Shown here piece after piece: positions 43,496 through 52,458 of a stretch of DNA of 64,000 nucleotides. The notes beneath the pieces were generated by a model. It was given only the letters and a program-made list of their open reading frames with translations, had not been told where the DNA came from and did not search any database. This stretch comes from Ga0077560 sp046330435 (GTDB taxonomy: Bacteria; Actinomycetota; Thermoleophilia; Miltoncostaeales; Miltoncostaeaceae): contig JAXLST010000018.1 of NCBI GenBank assembly GCA_046330435.1, forward strand, positions 55,721-119,720, in the 5' to 3' direction. The position numbers and the translations under genes were made by a program. Each line of letters starts with the position of its first letter. The stretch's first letter is position 1.

Positions 43496-44761
43496 ATGAC
43501 CCGACATGGCCGCTCCCTTCTGGTCGCCGCCGTGCTTGTCGCTTCCAACGGCGGAATCGCGCTGGGGGCACCGCAGCTCGTCATGTCCGCATCTCCCGGC
43601 GCGCGTCTCGACGCCCCCCGGCTCGCGGTGTTCGCCGGCGGGGACGCAGCCGTCGTCGTCCGCCAGGGGACCGACCTGCGGTACGTCACGCGCGCGTCGG
43701 GACGCTGGGGCACGAGCCATGCACTCCCCTCGCTCCTGAACGCGGCTTTCGGGGTGTCCGGTGTGCAGCGGGGTGAGCGATGGACGCTCAGCTGGATCGG
43801 CAGGCGCGGTGCCCCGGGCTCCAAGCGGCTGGCGTTCGCACAGTTCCGCGGTGCGCGGAGGGCTCCGGTTCAGGGGCACCTGTTCACACGGAGAAGCGTC
43901 GGCAACCCGATCGCGTATCCGGGGACCGGAGGAAACACCCGGGCGGTCTGGCCCGTGCTCAGCGGACGCGACCAGGGGATCGTCGAGGCGGCCACGGACC
44001 CCGCCGGCCACTGGCGAACCGCCAGCTTCATCCCCGGCACCGAGCTGCTGGGTTTCGCGATCAGTGACCGCGCGGAGCGCGTTCTCGTGGCGCGGGCCAC
44101 GCCGAACGGTGACCCGTCGATCCGCTGGGCCGAGGCCTCGCCGGGCCAGAGCCTCCCGGCGCCGACCAACCTGCTCTACACGGCGGCGGCCAACCGCGGC
44201 GTGCTGCATGCCGTCCCGGTCTACCGGACCGGCGGGGCACCGGCAGTCATCGTGCTCACATCCTCGAGTCTCTTCGACATCCGCCTGGAGGCGGTGTCGA
44301 CGGGTCTCGGGGTGGCCGGGCCGCCGCAACCGATCGCAAATGGGCGCTTCGAAGTCACCGCACCGCCACGGGTCGCGAGCCTGCCCGACGGCCGGCTGGT
44401 CGCGGTTTGGAAGCGCGTGACGCCACCCCGTGCGGAGATCGTCGCCTCGGTCGAACGGACCCGCAACGGCGCCTGGAGCACACCGGCGGTCCTCAACGCC
44501 CCCGGCCGCCCGGGAGACCCGGTCGTCGCGGTGTCCCCGGCAGGTCAGCCGGTGGTCGCCTGGGCACAGGCCGGCCACGTCCAGGCCCGGGGACTGCGGA
44601 CCACCCAGACCGTGACGCCCCGCACCATGGCCCGGCTGAGTGGCAGCCTGCCGAACTGCCGGACCCCGGCCATCACCCTCCAAGGCGACCGGACCGTCAC
44701 CGCGGCGTTCCCCTGCCACGCCGGCCGGCGCTTGTACGTCACCTCCGCACATCTCCCCTGA
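43496..44761 (+). CDS. Secreted W-rich beta-propeller protein (second copy)
   Basis: 421 residues from ATG 43496. Signal peptide LLVAAVLVASNGGIALG. Repeats include AVFAGGDAAVVVRQG, GERWTLSWIGRRG, GHWRTASFIPG, GAWSTPAVLNAP and VSPAGQPVVAWAQAG. Its C-terminal LSGSLPNCRTPAITL...FPCHAGRRLYV matches the end of the 39420 protein, so these two are paralogues, just as 37830 and 41876 are. It is the last gene of the cluster and is followed by a hairpin at 44772-44803. Confidence 0.7.
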   Translation: MTRHGRSLLVAAVLVASNGGIALGAPQLVMSASPGARLDAPRLAVFAGGDAAVVVRQGTDLRYVTRASGRWGTSHALPSLLNAAFGVSGVQRGERWTLSWIGRRGAPGSKRLAFAQFRGARRAPVQGHLFTRRSVGNPIAYPGTGGNTRAVWPVLSGRDQGIVEAATDPAGHWRTASFIPGTELLGFAISDRAERVLVARATPNGDPSIRWAEASPGQSLPAPTNLLYTAAANRGVLHAVPVYRTGGAPAVIVLTSSSLFDIRLEAVSTGLGVAGPPQPIANGRFEVTAPPRVASLPDGRLVAVWKRVTPPRAEIVASVERTRNGAWSTPAVLNAPGRPGDPVVAVSPAGQPVVAWAQAGHVQARGLRTTQTVTPRTMARLSGSLPNCRTPAITLQGDRTVTAAFPCHAGRRLYVTSAHLP

Positions 44762-44771
44762 CCGACCCTGA

Positions 44772-44803
44772 CCCCGCACCCTCGACGTGGTCGGGGTGCG
44801 GGA
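44772..44803 (+). terminator. Hairpin terminating the secreted-propeller operon
   Basis: CCCGCACCC (44773-44781) pairs with GGGTGCGGG (44794-44802) across a 12-nt loop, 10 nt after the last stop. No T-run follows. The next ~230 bp up to 45035 hold no recognisable gene. Confidence 0.6.
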
Positions 44804-45035
44804 GTTCACCCGTCGGTGCGGACGGGTCGCGGCCCCTCCGCCCCTGTTGGAAACCAACGTCCGGTGGCTATCGCGGGCGCCGTGACGGGCACGTGGCGCC
44901 CGTGGCCCGCGCCCAGACGAACGACCGCGTCGACCGCCGCCCCGGCCGGGCGGGGACTCGCCGCGGCCCCGGGGTGTACGCCGCGCCGGAACGGGCACCC
45001 CTCGCTCCCCACGCCTTCACGGGGAGGAGGATCCC

Positions 45036-47783
45036 ATGACGGTGACGGCGGTCCCGAACCGGGCGGTGCACGGCGTCCACGGCGACGGGCCCACGCCGGT
45101 CTGGTACTGGTGGCGGCGGGCGATCGTCGCGACCGCCGCGGGGATCGCCATCGGGCTGGCGCTGCCGCTCGCGATCCGGGCGATGTTCGGCATGACGCCC
45201 CTCTGGGACCTCCAGGTGGAGGTCACCTCCGCCGGGCTCATCGCCCCGTTCTTCTTCTGGGGCGGCATCGGCTGCTTCGACTACTGGGCCCGCTGGGCCC
45301 GCGGTCGGCACGTGGACGAGGACGACCACTCGATGCACGGGGCCCGGAGCTGGCGCGACTACTTCGTCGTGAACACCGATCACAAGGTGATCGGCATCCA
45401 GTACCTCGCCGCGATCTCGTTCTTCTTCCTGGCGGGCGGGCTCGCGGCGATGCTGCTGCGCACCGAACTCGCCGGTCCCGGCCAGGATCTGCTGGACACC
45501 CGGGACTACAACGGGATGTTCAGCGGGCACGCGACGCTGATGATCTTCGCGTTCATCATCCCCGGCTGGTCGGGCTTCGCGAACTACGTGCTGCCCCTGA
45601 TGATCGGCGCGCGGGACATGGCGTTCCCGCGGCTCAACGCCCTGTCGTTCTGGGTGTTCCTGGTGGGGGCCTCCATGCTCACCGCGGGGATGCTGGTGCC
45701 CGGGCGGTACGCCGCCGGCTGGACCGCCTACGTGCCGCTCGCCATCCAGGGCGGGACCGGCCAGACGCTGTTCGAGGTGGGCCTGCAGTTCGCGGGGGTC
45801 AGCTCGATCATGGCCGGCATCAACATCCTGGCCACCATCATCACCATGCGGGCGCCCGGGATGACGGTGTGGCGCCTGCCGCTGTTCATCTGGTCGGTCG
45901 GGATCCAGTCCGCCCTCATCGTGTTCTCCACCCCGGTGCTCGCCGGCTCCCAGTTCATGAGCCTGTTCGACCGGATCGTGGGCACCGGGTTCTTCCGGCC
46001 GGCGAGCGGCGGCGACGTGATCGCCTACGAGCACCTGTTCTGGTTCTACTCGCACCCCACCGTCTACATCTGGGTGCTGCCCGGCTTCGGGGTGGTGACC
46101 GAGGTCATCTCCACGTTCTCGCGCAAGCCGATCTTCGGATACCGGGCGATGGCGTTCGCGCTCACCGGCATCGCCATCCTCGGGTTCGGGGTGTGGGCGC
46201 ACCACATGTTCGTGAGCGGGATGGCGTCGTGGCTGCGCTTCCCGATGATGATCACCACGGTGATCATCGCGGTGCCCACCGGCGTGAAGATCTTCACGTG
46301 GCTCGCGACGCTGTGGGGCGGCCGGGTGCGGTGGACGACGCCGATGCTGTTCGCGATCGGGTTCATCGTGACGTTCGTGATCGGCGGGCTGTCCGGCGTG
46401 ATGCTGGGGGCCATCCCCGTCGACATCCAGGTCACCGACACGTACTTCGTGGTCGCGCACCTGCACTACGTCGTGATCCCCGGCGCGCTCATGACGATGA
46501 TCGCCGCGGTCTACTACTGGTTCCCCAAGATCACCGGCCGGATGTACGACGAGCGGCTCGGGAGGCTGCACTTCTGGACGTTCTTCATCTCGATGAACGC
46601 CACGTTCATGCCAATGCACTGGCTGGGGCTCATGGGGATGCCGCGGCGCGTTGCGGCCTACGACCCGCGGTTCGAGAACCTCAACCGCTTCATCACCGTC
46701 TCCAGCTACGTGTTGGGGCTCTCGATGGTGATCTTCCTCTACAACATCGTCCGTTCCTGGCGGTCGGGGCCGCCGGCCGGCTGGAACCCGTACCGCTCCC
46801 GCACGCTGGAATGGCAGATCCCGTCCCCGCCGCCGCTGTTCAACTTCGACAGCGAGCCGCACGTCGTGGGCGGCCCCTACCAGTACGGCGTCGGGGGCGC
46901 GCGCCACGCCGTGGTGTTCGCCGCCCCGGACGCGGGCGGCGGGGAGCTCACCGAGGACCGCCGCGACGTGGTCCTGGTGGTCGCCGACCGCACCCTCACC
47001 ACCCGGCCCCTGCGGGACGCGGTCATCGACCGCTCGCGTGACGGCGGCGTCGTGTTCCGGGTGGTCGTGCCCGTCGCGGCGGGGGCGCGGGTGCCGGCCG
47101 CGCGCCGCCTCGTCCGGGCGCTGGCGGTGCTGCGGGAGCACGGGGTCACGGTGGACGGCGAGGTGGTGGAGGGCGACGCCCTGGAGGCCGCGGCGACCAC
47201 CGGCGAGCGCGGCCACGCGGTGGAGCTGATGGTGGGGATCCTCACCGACGAGCGCGTGGGGTGGCGCGGCCACGACCTGCCCGACCGCCTGCGCAAGCGC
47301 ACCGGCACCCCGCTCACCATGGTCCCGGTGAGCGCCGCCGACGAGCGCGCCGGCCTGCCGGTGCCCGCGGACGGGCCGCGGCGGGTCGTGATCGTCACGC
47401 CGCGGGCCCTCGATGACCCGGACCTCGCCGCGCGCATCGTCGCCGCCGCGGGTGCGAACCCCGTCCCAACGGTGGTCGCGGTGCCCCTGGACCTCCCGCC
47501 GGCCGGCCTGGACCGTCGCGCCGAGGCGCACCGGTCCCGGGCCTCCCGGGCGCTGGCGCGTCTGCTGGGCCGGCTGCTCGCCCAGGGCCTCCCCGCGCAC
47601 GGCGAGGTGGTCGACGGCGACGCGGCACGGGCGGTCACCCCGTACCGCGGGGGCGGTGCGACCGAGGTCCTGCTCGCCGCGGCCGGCGACGAGGCCGGCG
47701 GGATCACCGCGGCGCTCGCCGGCCTGCCGGACCCGCCACGGGTCGTCCCGCTGCCCGCGGCGGGCGGTGTGGGCGCACGCTGA
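45036..47783 (+). CDS. ctaD: Cytochrome c oxidase subunit I with novel C-terminal extension
   Basis: 915 residues from ATG 45036, SD GGAGGA just upstream; the normal length is ~530-600. The catalytic core (to about residue 610) has low-spin heme ligands H165 (SGHATLMIF) and H477, CuB ligands H340 (YSHPTVYIW, with cross-linked Y344), H389 and H390 (AHHMF), and heme a3 ligand H475 (VAHLHYVVIPG). Two extra N-terminal TM helices precede the core. Residues ~625-915 are a soluble tail with two related halves (VVLVVADRTLTTRPL, VVIVTPRALDDPDL), resembling tandem UspA-like domains. It is not followed by subunit II or III. The tail is unusual and could be a regulatory module. Confidence 0.88.
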   Translation: MTVTAVPNRAVHGVHGDGPTPVWYWWRRAIVATAAGIAIGLALPLAIRAMFGMTPLWDLQVEVTSAGLIAPFFFWGGIGCFDYWARWARGRHVDEDDHSMHGARSWRDYFVVNTDHKVIGIQYLAAISFFFLAGGLAAMLLRTELAGPGQDLLDTRDYNGMFSGHATLMIFAFIIPGWSGFANYVLPLMIGARDMAFPRLNALSFWVFLVGASMLTAGMLVPGRYAAGWTAYVPLAIQGGTGQTLFEVGLQFAGVSSIMAGINILATIITMRAPGMTVWRLPLFIWSVGIQSALIVFSTPVLAGSQFMSLFDRIVGTGFFRPASGGDVIAYEHLFWFYSHPTVYIWVLPGFGVVTEVISTFSRKPIFGYRAMAFALTGIAILGFGVWAHHMFVSGMASWLRFPMMITTVIIAVPTGVKIFTWLATLWGGRVRWTTPMLFAIGFIVTFVIGGLSGVMLGAIPVDIQVTDTYFVVAHLHYVVIPGALMTMIAAVYYWFPKITGRMYDERLGRLHFWTFFISMNATFMPMHWLGLMGMPRRVAAYDPRFENLNRFITVSSYVLGLSMVIFLYNIVRSWRSGPPAGWNPYRSRTLEWQIPSPPPLFNFDSEPHVVGGPYQYGVGGARHAVVFAAPDAGGGELTEDRRDVVLVVADRTLTTRPLRDAVIDRSRDGGVVFRVVVPVAAGARVPAARRLVRALAVLREHGVTVDGEVVEGDALEAAATTGERGHAVELMVGILTDERVGWRGHDLPDRLRKRTGTPLTMVPVSAADERAGLPVPADGPRRVVIVTPRALDDPDLAARIVAAAGANPVPTVVAVPLDLPPAGLDRRAEAHRSRASRALARLLGRLLAQGLPAHGEVVDGDAARAVTPYRGGGATEVLLAAAGDEAGGITAALAGLPDPPRVVPLPAAGGVGAR

Positions 47784-47807
47784 GCCCGGCCGCGGTGCCG
47801 GTCGCCG

Positions 47808-48671
47808 TCAGGTCACGGCGATCGCCACCGCGGCCCCCGCCCCGGCGAGCAGGCAGTAGACCCCGAACGGGGTGAGGGTGTGGGTGCGCAGGAACCGCAT
47901 GAGGAACCGCACCGCCAGGTACGCGGCCGCCGCGGCGAACAGCGCGCCCACCAGCGCCGGACCCCGCACGCCGTCGCCGGCCGGGCCCATCAGGTCCGGG
48001 AGCTTCAGGAGCGCCGCGGCGCCGATGATGGGCGTGGCGAGCAGGAACGCGTACCGGGCGGCGTCCTCGTTCGAGAGGCCGGCCATCAGGCCACCGCCCA
48101 TCGCGGCGCCGGACCGGCTGATCCCCGGGATCAGCGCCAGCGCCTGCGCGGTGCCCACCCCGGCCGCGGAGCGCCAGGTGAGCTCCCGGGCGATCCGGCC
48201 GTCGGGGTCGCCCCCGTCGTGCTCGGGCGCCCGGCGCCGGAGCCGCTCGGCCCCCAGGAGCAGCACGCCGTTGACGACCAGGAAGACCGCCGCGGTGAGC
48301 GGCGAGGCGAACAGGCGGCGCAGCGGATGCTCCGCGAGCAGGCCGATGAGGCCCGCCGGGATCGTGCCGACCACCAGCAGCCACCCCAGCCGGGCGTCCG
48401 TGTCGCCCGGGGCGATGCCGCGGTCGCGCAGGCTCCGGCCCAGGCCCGCGAGGATCCGCATCCAGTCACGGAAGAAGAACCCGAACAGCACCAGGGCCGT
48501 CGCCAGGTGCGTCGCCACCAGGAACGCCAGGAAGTACTCGTCGTTCTGGTGGATGTCCCATCCGAGCAGGCGGGGCAGCACGACGCTGTGGCCGAGGCTG
48601 GAGATGGGGAACAGCTCCGAGACGCCCTGGAGCGCCCCCAGGACGATGCTCTGCAGGTAGTCGATCTTCAC
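47808..48671 (-). CDS. uppP: Undecaprenyl-diphosphatase (copy 2)
   Basis: 287 residues from ATG 48671, same length as the copy at 16407. Motifs LQGVSELFPISSLGH and LIPGISRSGAAMGG. Differences to copy 1 are spread over the protein (for example VMNG/VVNG and HDGGDPDGR for HTEGDPDAR), so the two diverged some time ago. It overlaps the small membrane protein gene upstream by 4 nt. This is probably the ancestral chromosomal copy because it lies in backbone-like DNA. Confidence 0.93.
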   Translation of the reverse strand: MKIDYLQSIVLGALQGVSELFPISSLGHSVVLPRLLGWDIHQNDEYFLAFLVATHLATALVLFGFFFRDWMRILAGLGRSLRDRGIAPGDTDARLGWLLVVGTIPAGLIGLLAEHPLRRLFASPLTAAVFLVVNGVLLLGAERLRRRAPEHDGGDPDGRIARELTWRSAAGVGTAQALALIPGISRSGAAMGGGLMAGLSNEDAARYAFLLATPIIGAAALLKLPDLMGPAGDGVRGPALVGALFAAAAAYLAVRFLMRFLRTHTLTPFGVYCLLAGAGAAVAIAVT

Positions 48672-48910
48672 GCGCCCGTCACCCCGCGCGCCTGCGGGCC
48701 AGTGCGGAACCAGGCGAACACGCCCAGCCCCAGGGCGACCACCAGGGCCGCGACGCCGTGCTTGACGTGATGGTGCGACGAGCCGGCCTCATGGCCCGGC
48801 AGCCACGCCGGAAGCGACGACGCCGGCTCCGCGAAGTACACCGCCGCGAGGGCGGCCAGCACCAGCGCCGCCAGGATCGCCGCGGCCACCAACATCGTGT
48901 CCCGTCTCAT
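48668..48910 (-). CDS. 80-residue histidine-bearing membrane protein (copy 2)
   Basis: 80 residues. Two TM helices around the outer loop SSLPAWLPGHEAGSSHHHVKHG, nearly identical to the copy at 17267 in that loop (AEPASSLP shared) but more divergent in the first helix. ATG 48910. The conserved outer loop suggests selection on the His-rich region. No family recognised. Confidence 0.82.
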   Translation of the reverse strand: MRRDTMLVAAAILAALVLAALAAVYFAEPASSLPAWLPGHEAGSSHHHVKHGVAALVVALGLGVFAWFRTGPQARGVTGA

Positions 48911-49013
48911 CCCCGCCTCCCGTCCGGGTCATGGGCCGGCGCGACCCGGCGTCCGGCCCCTCGGCGGCAGTCAACGCGTCCCGCATGAAGCGCCCGTGAA
49001 GGGCGCGCCGCGG

Positions 49014-49538
49014 TCAGGCGCGGATGCGCACCGCGCGGACCGAGAGGAACTGCGGCCCGCCGCGGGAGCACGCCCGGAACGGGAAGGGCACGCGCGCCGA
49101 CCGGGTGGAGCCCGGCGGGTAGACGCGCAGGCCGGCGGCCATGACGGGGCGGCACAGCGCGGCCGGGTAGTTGAGGACGTCCACGATCCGCAGCGTCGTG
49201 ACGGCCGACGCCCCCGGGGCCAGGCGCACCGCACGGGGCGCGCGGGTCGTGTCGCGGCCCGCCGGCCGGCCCAGCCTGGCACCGCCGGCGGTGACGGCCG
49301 ACACCCCGGGGTACCCGGACAGGCGGCACGTCCGCGCCGAGAGGTTCGTGAACACCAGGTCGTAGAACGTGCTGCCCGCCGCCCCGTCGCCGCGGGTGTC
49401 GAGCCACACGACCAGCGCGGGCGGGTGGCACACCGCGACCGCCGACCGGTCGGCGGCGGGCGGGGCCGCACCGGCGTGCCCGGCGATGCCGCCCAGCAGC
49501 AGGGTCCCGGCGGCGGCGAGTGCACCGGTGATGCGCAT
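49014..49538 (-). CDS. DUF4232-type secreted protein
   Basis: 174 residues from ATG 49538. A signal peptide (ALAAAGTLLLGGIAGHAGA) is followed by a beta-sandwich of the DUF4232 kind: YDLVFTNLSARTCRLSGYPGVS in the middle and RAPRAVRLAPGASAVTTLRI, then an ending with RACSRGGPQFLSVRAV. The conserved TCxLxGYP motif is diagnostic for this actinobacterial family of unknown function, usually exported or lipid-anchored. It is divergent from DUF808. Confidence 0.82.
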   Translation of the reverse strand: MRITGALAAAGTLLLGGIAGHAGAAPPAADRSAVAVCHPPALVVWLDTRGDGAAGSTFYDLVFTNLSARTCRLSGYPGVSAVTAGGARLGRPAGRDTTRAPRAVRLAPGASAVTTLRIVDVLNYPAALCRPVMAAGLRVYPPGSTRSARVPFPFRACSRGGPQFLSVRAVRIRA

Positions 49539-49719
49539 GCGGCCGATGCTCCCACGGCCGGTCCGCGGCGGCCAATCGTCCGGTCGGAGGATCCCGATGG
49601 TGCGACGGCGGCCTCCGCCGGATGCCCGGGGGCCGGTACCATCACGGCGTGCTCCGTCCCCTCGCCGTGACCGGCCCGCGCCTGCGGGCCACGCTGCCGG
49701 CCGCCCCCGGAACGCCCCG

Positions 49720-50658
49720 GTGAGCGGCGGGCTCGTCGCCCTGCTCGACGACGTCGCGGCGCTCGCCAAGCTCGCCGCGGCCTCCGTCGACGACGTCGGC
49801 GCCGCCGCCAGCCGGGCGAGCGTGAAGGCCGCAGGCGTGGTGGTGGACGACACCGCGGTCACCCCGCGGTACGTCCAGGGCTTCACCGCCGACCGGGAGA
49901 TCCCGGTCATCAAGCGCATCGCCCTGGGGTCGCTGCGGAACAAGCTGCTGTTCATCCTCCCCGCGGCGATGCTGCTGAGCCAGTTCGCGGAGTGGCTGCT
50001 CACCCCCCTGCTCATGGTCGGCGGCGTCTACCTGTGCTTCGAGGGCGCCGAGAAGATCTGGGAGAAGCTCTCCGGCCACCACCCGGAGGCGGGCGCGCAG
50101 GTGGAGGTGGGCCCCGAGCAGGAGGCACAGCTGGTCGCGGGGGCCATCAGGACCGACTTCATCCTGTCGGCCGAGATCATGGTGATCTCCCTCAACGAGG
50201 TCGCCTCGGAGCCGTTCCTGAGCCGCCTGATGATCCTCGTCGTCGTGGCCTTCGCCATCACCGCGCTGGTGTACGGCGTCGTGGGCCTCATCGTGAAGAT
50301 GGACGACGTGGGCCTCCGTCTCGCCGAGCGTCCCGCGGGGCTCGTTCCGCGCATCGGCCGGGGCCTGGTGCGCGGCATGCCGCGGCTGCTGGCCCTGCTG
50401 TCCACCGTCGGGATCGCCGCGATGCTGTGGGTGGGCGGGCACATCCTGCTGTCCGGGTTCGACGAGATCGGATGGAGCGGCCCGTACGACCTGGTGCACC
50501 ACGCCGAGGAGGCCGCCGCCGACGCCCTCGGCGTGCTCGAGGGCGTGGTGTCCTGGCTGGTGAACACCGGGCTCTCGGGGATCCTCGGGGTCGCCGTCGG
50601 CGCGCTCGTCGTCACCGTGCTGCACCTCGTGCCGCGCCGGGGGGCCGCGGCGCACTGA
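49720..50658 (+). CDS. DUF808 family membrane protein
   Basis: 312 residues from GTG 49720; the N-terminal SGGLVALLDDVAALAKLAA and VDDTAVTPRYVQGFTADREIPV are hallmarks of DUF808 (YedI-like). Three or four TM helices; a middle part has LFILPAAMLLSQFAEWLL and ICFEGAEKIWEKLSGHH-like residues (YLCFEGAEKIW). The family is uncharacterised. A GTG at 49649 begins a 24-codon open frame ending at the DUF808 start; it could be a leader peptide but has no further support. Confidence 0.88.
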   Translation: MSGGLVALLDDVAALAKLAAASVDDVGAAASRASVKAAGVVVDDTAVTPRYVQGFTADREIPVIKRIALGSLRNKLLFILPAAMLLSQFAEWLLTPLLMVGGVYLCFEGAEKIWEKLSGHHPEAGAQVEVGPEQEAQLVAGAIRTDFILSAEIMVISLNEVASEPFLSRLMILVVVAFAITALVYGVVGLIVKMDDVGLRLAERPAGLVPRIGRGLVRGMPRLLALLSTVGIAAMLWVGGHILLSGFDEIGWSGPYDLVHHAEEAAADALGVLEGVVSWLVNTGLSGILGVAVGALVVTVLHLVPRRGAAAH

Positions 50659-50665
50659 CCGCCGG

Positions 50666-51343
50666 TCAGGGCAGGGCGTCGATGAGCTCGTCGACGCACG
50701 CCACGGGTCCGCCGTGCAGCCCCACGTCGAATGCGGTCACCCGCTCCCGGGGGAGGCCGTGGGCGTCCGGGTCCTCCACGTCGGTGCCGGACGGGTCGCC
50801 GGACCGGGCGGTGTCGGTCCGCAGGCGGCCGATGGGCGACCGGGCCCGTTCCGCCGCCCACGCGCCCGCGAAGCAGTCGGCCTGCAGCTCGGCGTCGATG
50901 GGCAGCCCGTCCGGGTCGCGGCTCAGGTCGATGTCGTCCGCCTGGGCCTGGATCACGTGGCCCCACTCGTGCGCCATCGTCGCCTCCGCCCGCACCGTGG
51001 TCGCCTCCACGTACCGCGGGTCGTAGGCCACCAGGATCCCCTCGGAGCAGTCCGGGTCCACGTACGCGTTCCCCGCGACGTCCGCGCGGTCGATCGGCGC
51101 GCCGTCGCAGGTGAGCCCGTCGCGGAGCGTCCCGACCCGGCGCGGCGGCACCGGCCGGTACCGGAACCCCAGCTCCTCGTCGTGCACGGCCCAGTAGGCG
51201 TTGAGGTCCCGCACGATCGCGGGCACATCGCGCGGCGGCGGGGGCGGGGTGGTCGTGACGGGCGGCCGGCCCGGGGCGGTGGTCACCACGGCCGACCCGG
51301 CCCGCCCGCATCCGGCGGCGAGGCCCGCGGCGATCACGAGCAC
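50666..51343 (-). CDS. Zinc metalloprotease-like lipoprotein
   Basis: 225 residues as drawn; the start is uncertain. Only GTG codons at 51343 and 51337 lie close to the lipobox (GLAAGCGRA), which leaves a short signal peptide, so a non-ATG start further upstream is possible. The catalytic part has AHEWGHVIQAQ (HEXXH) and ELQADCFAG (likely third ligand), like neutral zinc metallopeptidases of the YpfJ type. The linker is Pro/Thr-rich (TTPPPPPRDVPA). It should act outside the membrane. Confidence 0.75.
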   Translation of the reverse strand: MLVIAAGLAAGCGRAGSAVVTTAPGRPPVTTTPPPPPRDVPAIVRDLNAYWAVHDEELGFRYRPVPPRRVGTLRDGLTCDGAPIDRADVAGNAYVDPDCSEGILVAYDPRYVEATTVRAEATMAHEWGHVIQAQADDIDLSRDPDGLPIDAELQADCFAGAWAAERARSPIGRLRTDTARSGDPSGTDVEDPDAHGLPRERVTAFDVGLHGGPVACVDELIDALP

Positions 51344-51450
51344 CGCGAGCGCGCGGAGGACCGTCTGCGGCGGAGGCGGGGCACCGCCGCCGAACGTAGC
51401 ACCGTCGCGCGCGCCGCCGGGGCGGGGGCGCCCCCCCGCGCCAGGGTGCG

Positions 51451-51984
51451 TCAGCCGATGACGTACGTGACGGTCACCGACGCCCAGACCTGCGGGTCGG
51501 GGTTCGGCACCGGCTTCACCATCACGTCGGGGGCGGTCGCCGTCGCCTCGGGCACCGGCATGTCGCCCGCCGAGGAGGTGCTCACGCCGCCGCCCGAGGG
51601 GTCCGAGCCGCCGACCGCGCCCGGGGCGTCGGTGACGGTGGCCGCCGGGTCGGCGTACACGATGGGCATGGCGCACGGGTCGCCCGCGGAGCCGTTCTCG
51701 GTGACCGACTGGGCGGCGCCGAGGGTCGCGCCGACCTTGCCGGCGATGAACCCGGCCTTGTCCTGGGCCTCGGCGAGCGCCTGGGCCAGCGCCTCGCGGT
51801 ACATGGCGTCGACGTCGCTGCCGCCCTTCTTGTCGCACTTCACGGCGAGGCTCGCGTCGCCCATGACGGTCACCGTGCGGTTGGCGGGGGTGGCGGGACC
51901 ATCCGCGCTCGCGACGCCCACCACGCCTGCGGCGGCGATGGCGATGGCGGCGGCGGAGGCTGCGAAGAGGGTTCGGGTGCGCAT
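51451..51984 (-). CDS. Secreted SIMPL-like (DUF541) domain protein
   Basis: 177 residues from ATG 51984 (M12 of the longer frame). Signal peptide FAASAAAIAIAAAGVVGVASA. Then TVTVMGDASLAVKCDKKGG, a long helix EALAQALAEAQDKAGFIAG and VGATLGAAQSVTENG: the pattern of SIMPL domains, with a Gly/Ser-rich insert before the final strand WASVTVTYVIG. The family role is unclear (oligomeric periplasmic/outer proteins). Confidence 0.72.
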   Translation of the reverse strand: MRTRTLFAASAAAIAIAAAGVVGVASADGPATPANRTVTVMGDASLAVKCDKKGGSDVDAMYREALAQALAEAQDKAGFIAGKVGATLGAAQSVTENGSAGDPCAMPIVYADPAATVTDAPGAVGGSDPSGGGVSTSSAGDMPVPEATATAPDVMVKPVPNPDPQVWASVTVTYVIG

Positions 51985-52056
51985 CTGGGGGACTCCTGGC
52001 CGGGGTTGATCGAACACCCCTTCTCCGCCGCCGCGGGCTGAGCCGTCACCTCCCCG

Positions 52057-52320
52057 TCACGCCATCCGGAAGCGCTCGGCCTCCTCCAGCCGGTCCCGCA
52101 CGACGCGCAGCTCGCCGAACAGCGGCGCCAGCGCGGTGAGCAGCTGGTACAGGTGTGCGGTGGCCTCGGCCTTCGCGGACTCGTCCTGGGACGGCAGGTC
52201 CGGGAGGTCCCCGAGGGTGTTCAGCAGGTCCAGGGTGTCGTCCACCATCTTCTGGACCAGGTCGGTGAACAGTCCGAGCTGCGTCCCGATGCGGGCCAGC
52301 TCCAGGTCGTGCGGATCCAT
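52057..52320 (-). CDS. Small helical hypothetical protein
   Basis: 87 residues from ATG 52320. Almost entirely helical: LELARIGTQLGLFTDLVQKM, ATAHLYQLLTALAPLFGEL, VVRDRLEEAERF. No family recognised. It is divergent from the ion channel gene and could be a cytosolic helper. Confidence 0.55.
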   Translation of the reverse strand: MDPHDLELARIGTQLGLFTDLVQKMVDDTLDLLNTLGDLPDLPSQDESAKAEATAHLYQLLTALAPLFGELRVVRDRLEEAERFRMA

Positions 52321-52458
52321 GCGCGGCTCCCTGCGCGGGGGTGGCGTCCTGCCGCGGCCGCATCCGGCGGCCTGAACACTTCATCGGCCGGAACCGCCGG
52401 GGCGCTGAGGCCGTGGCGGATGTGGCCACCGCGCTTGGCCCCCGCCCGCAGCGGTGCC

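Noticed and set aside
44868..47600. 910-codon minus-strand frame
   Set aside because: Shadow of ctaD; repetitive Arg/Gly/His composition with no domain.
49649..49722. 24-codon leader-like frame before DUF808
   Set aside because: Overlaps the DUF808 start and has no ribosome site; too short to support as a gene.
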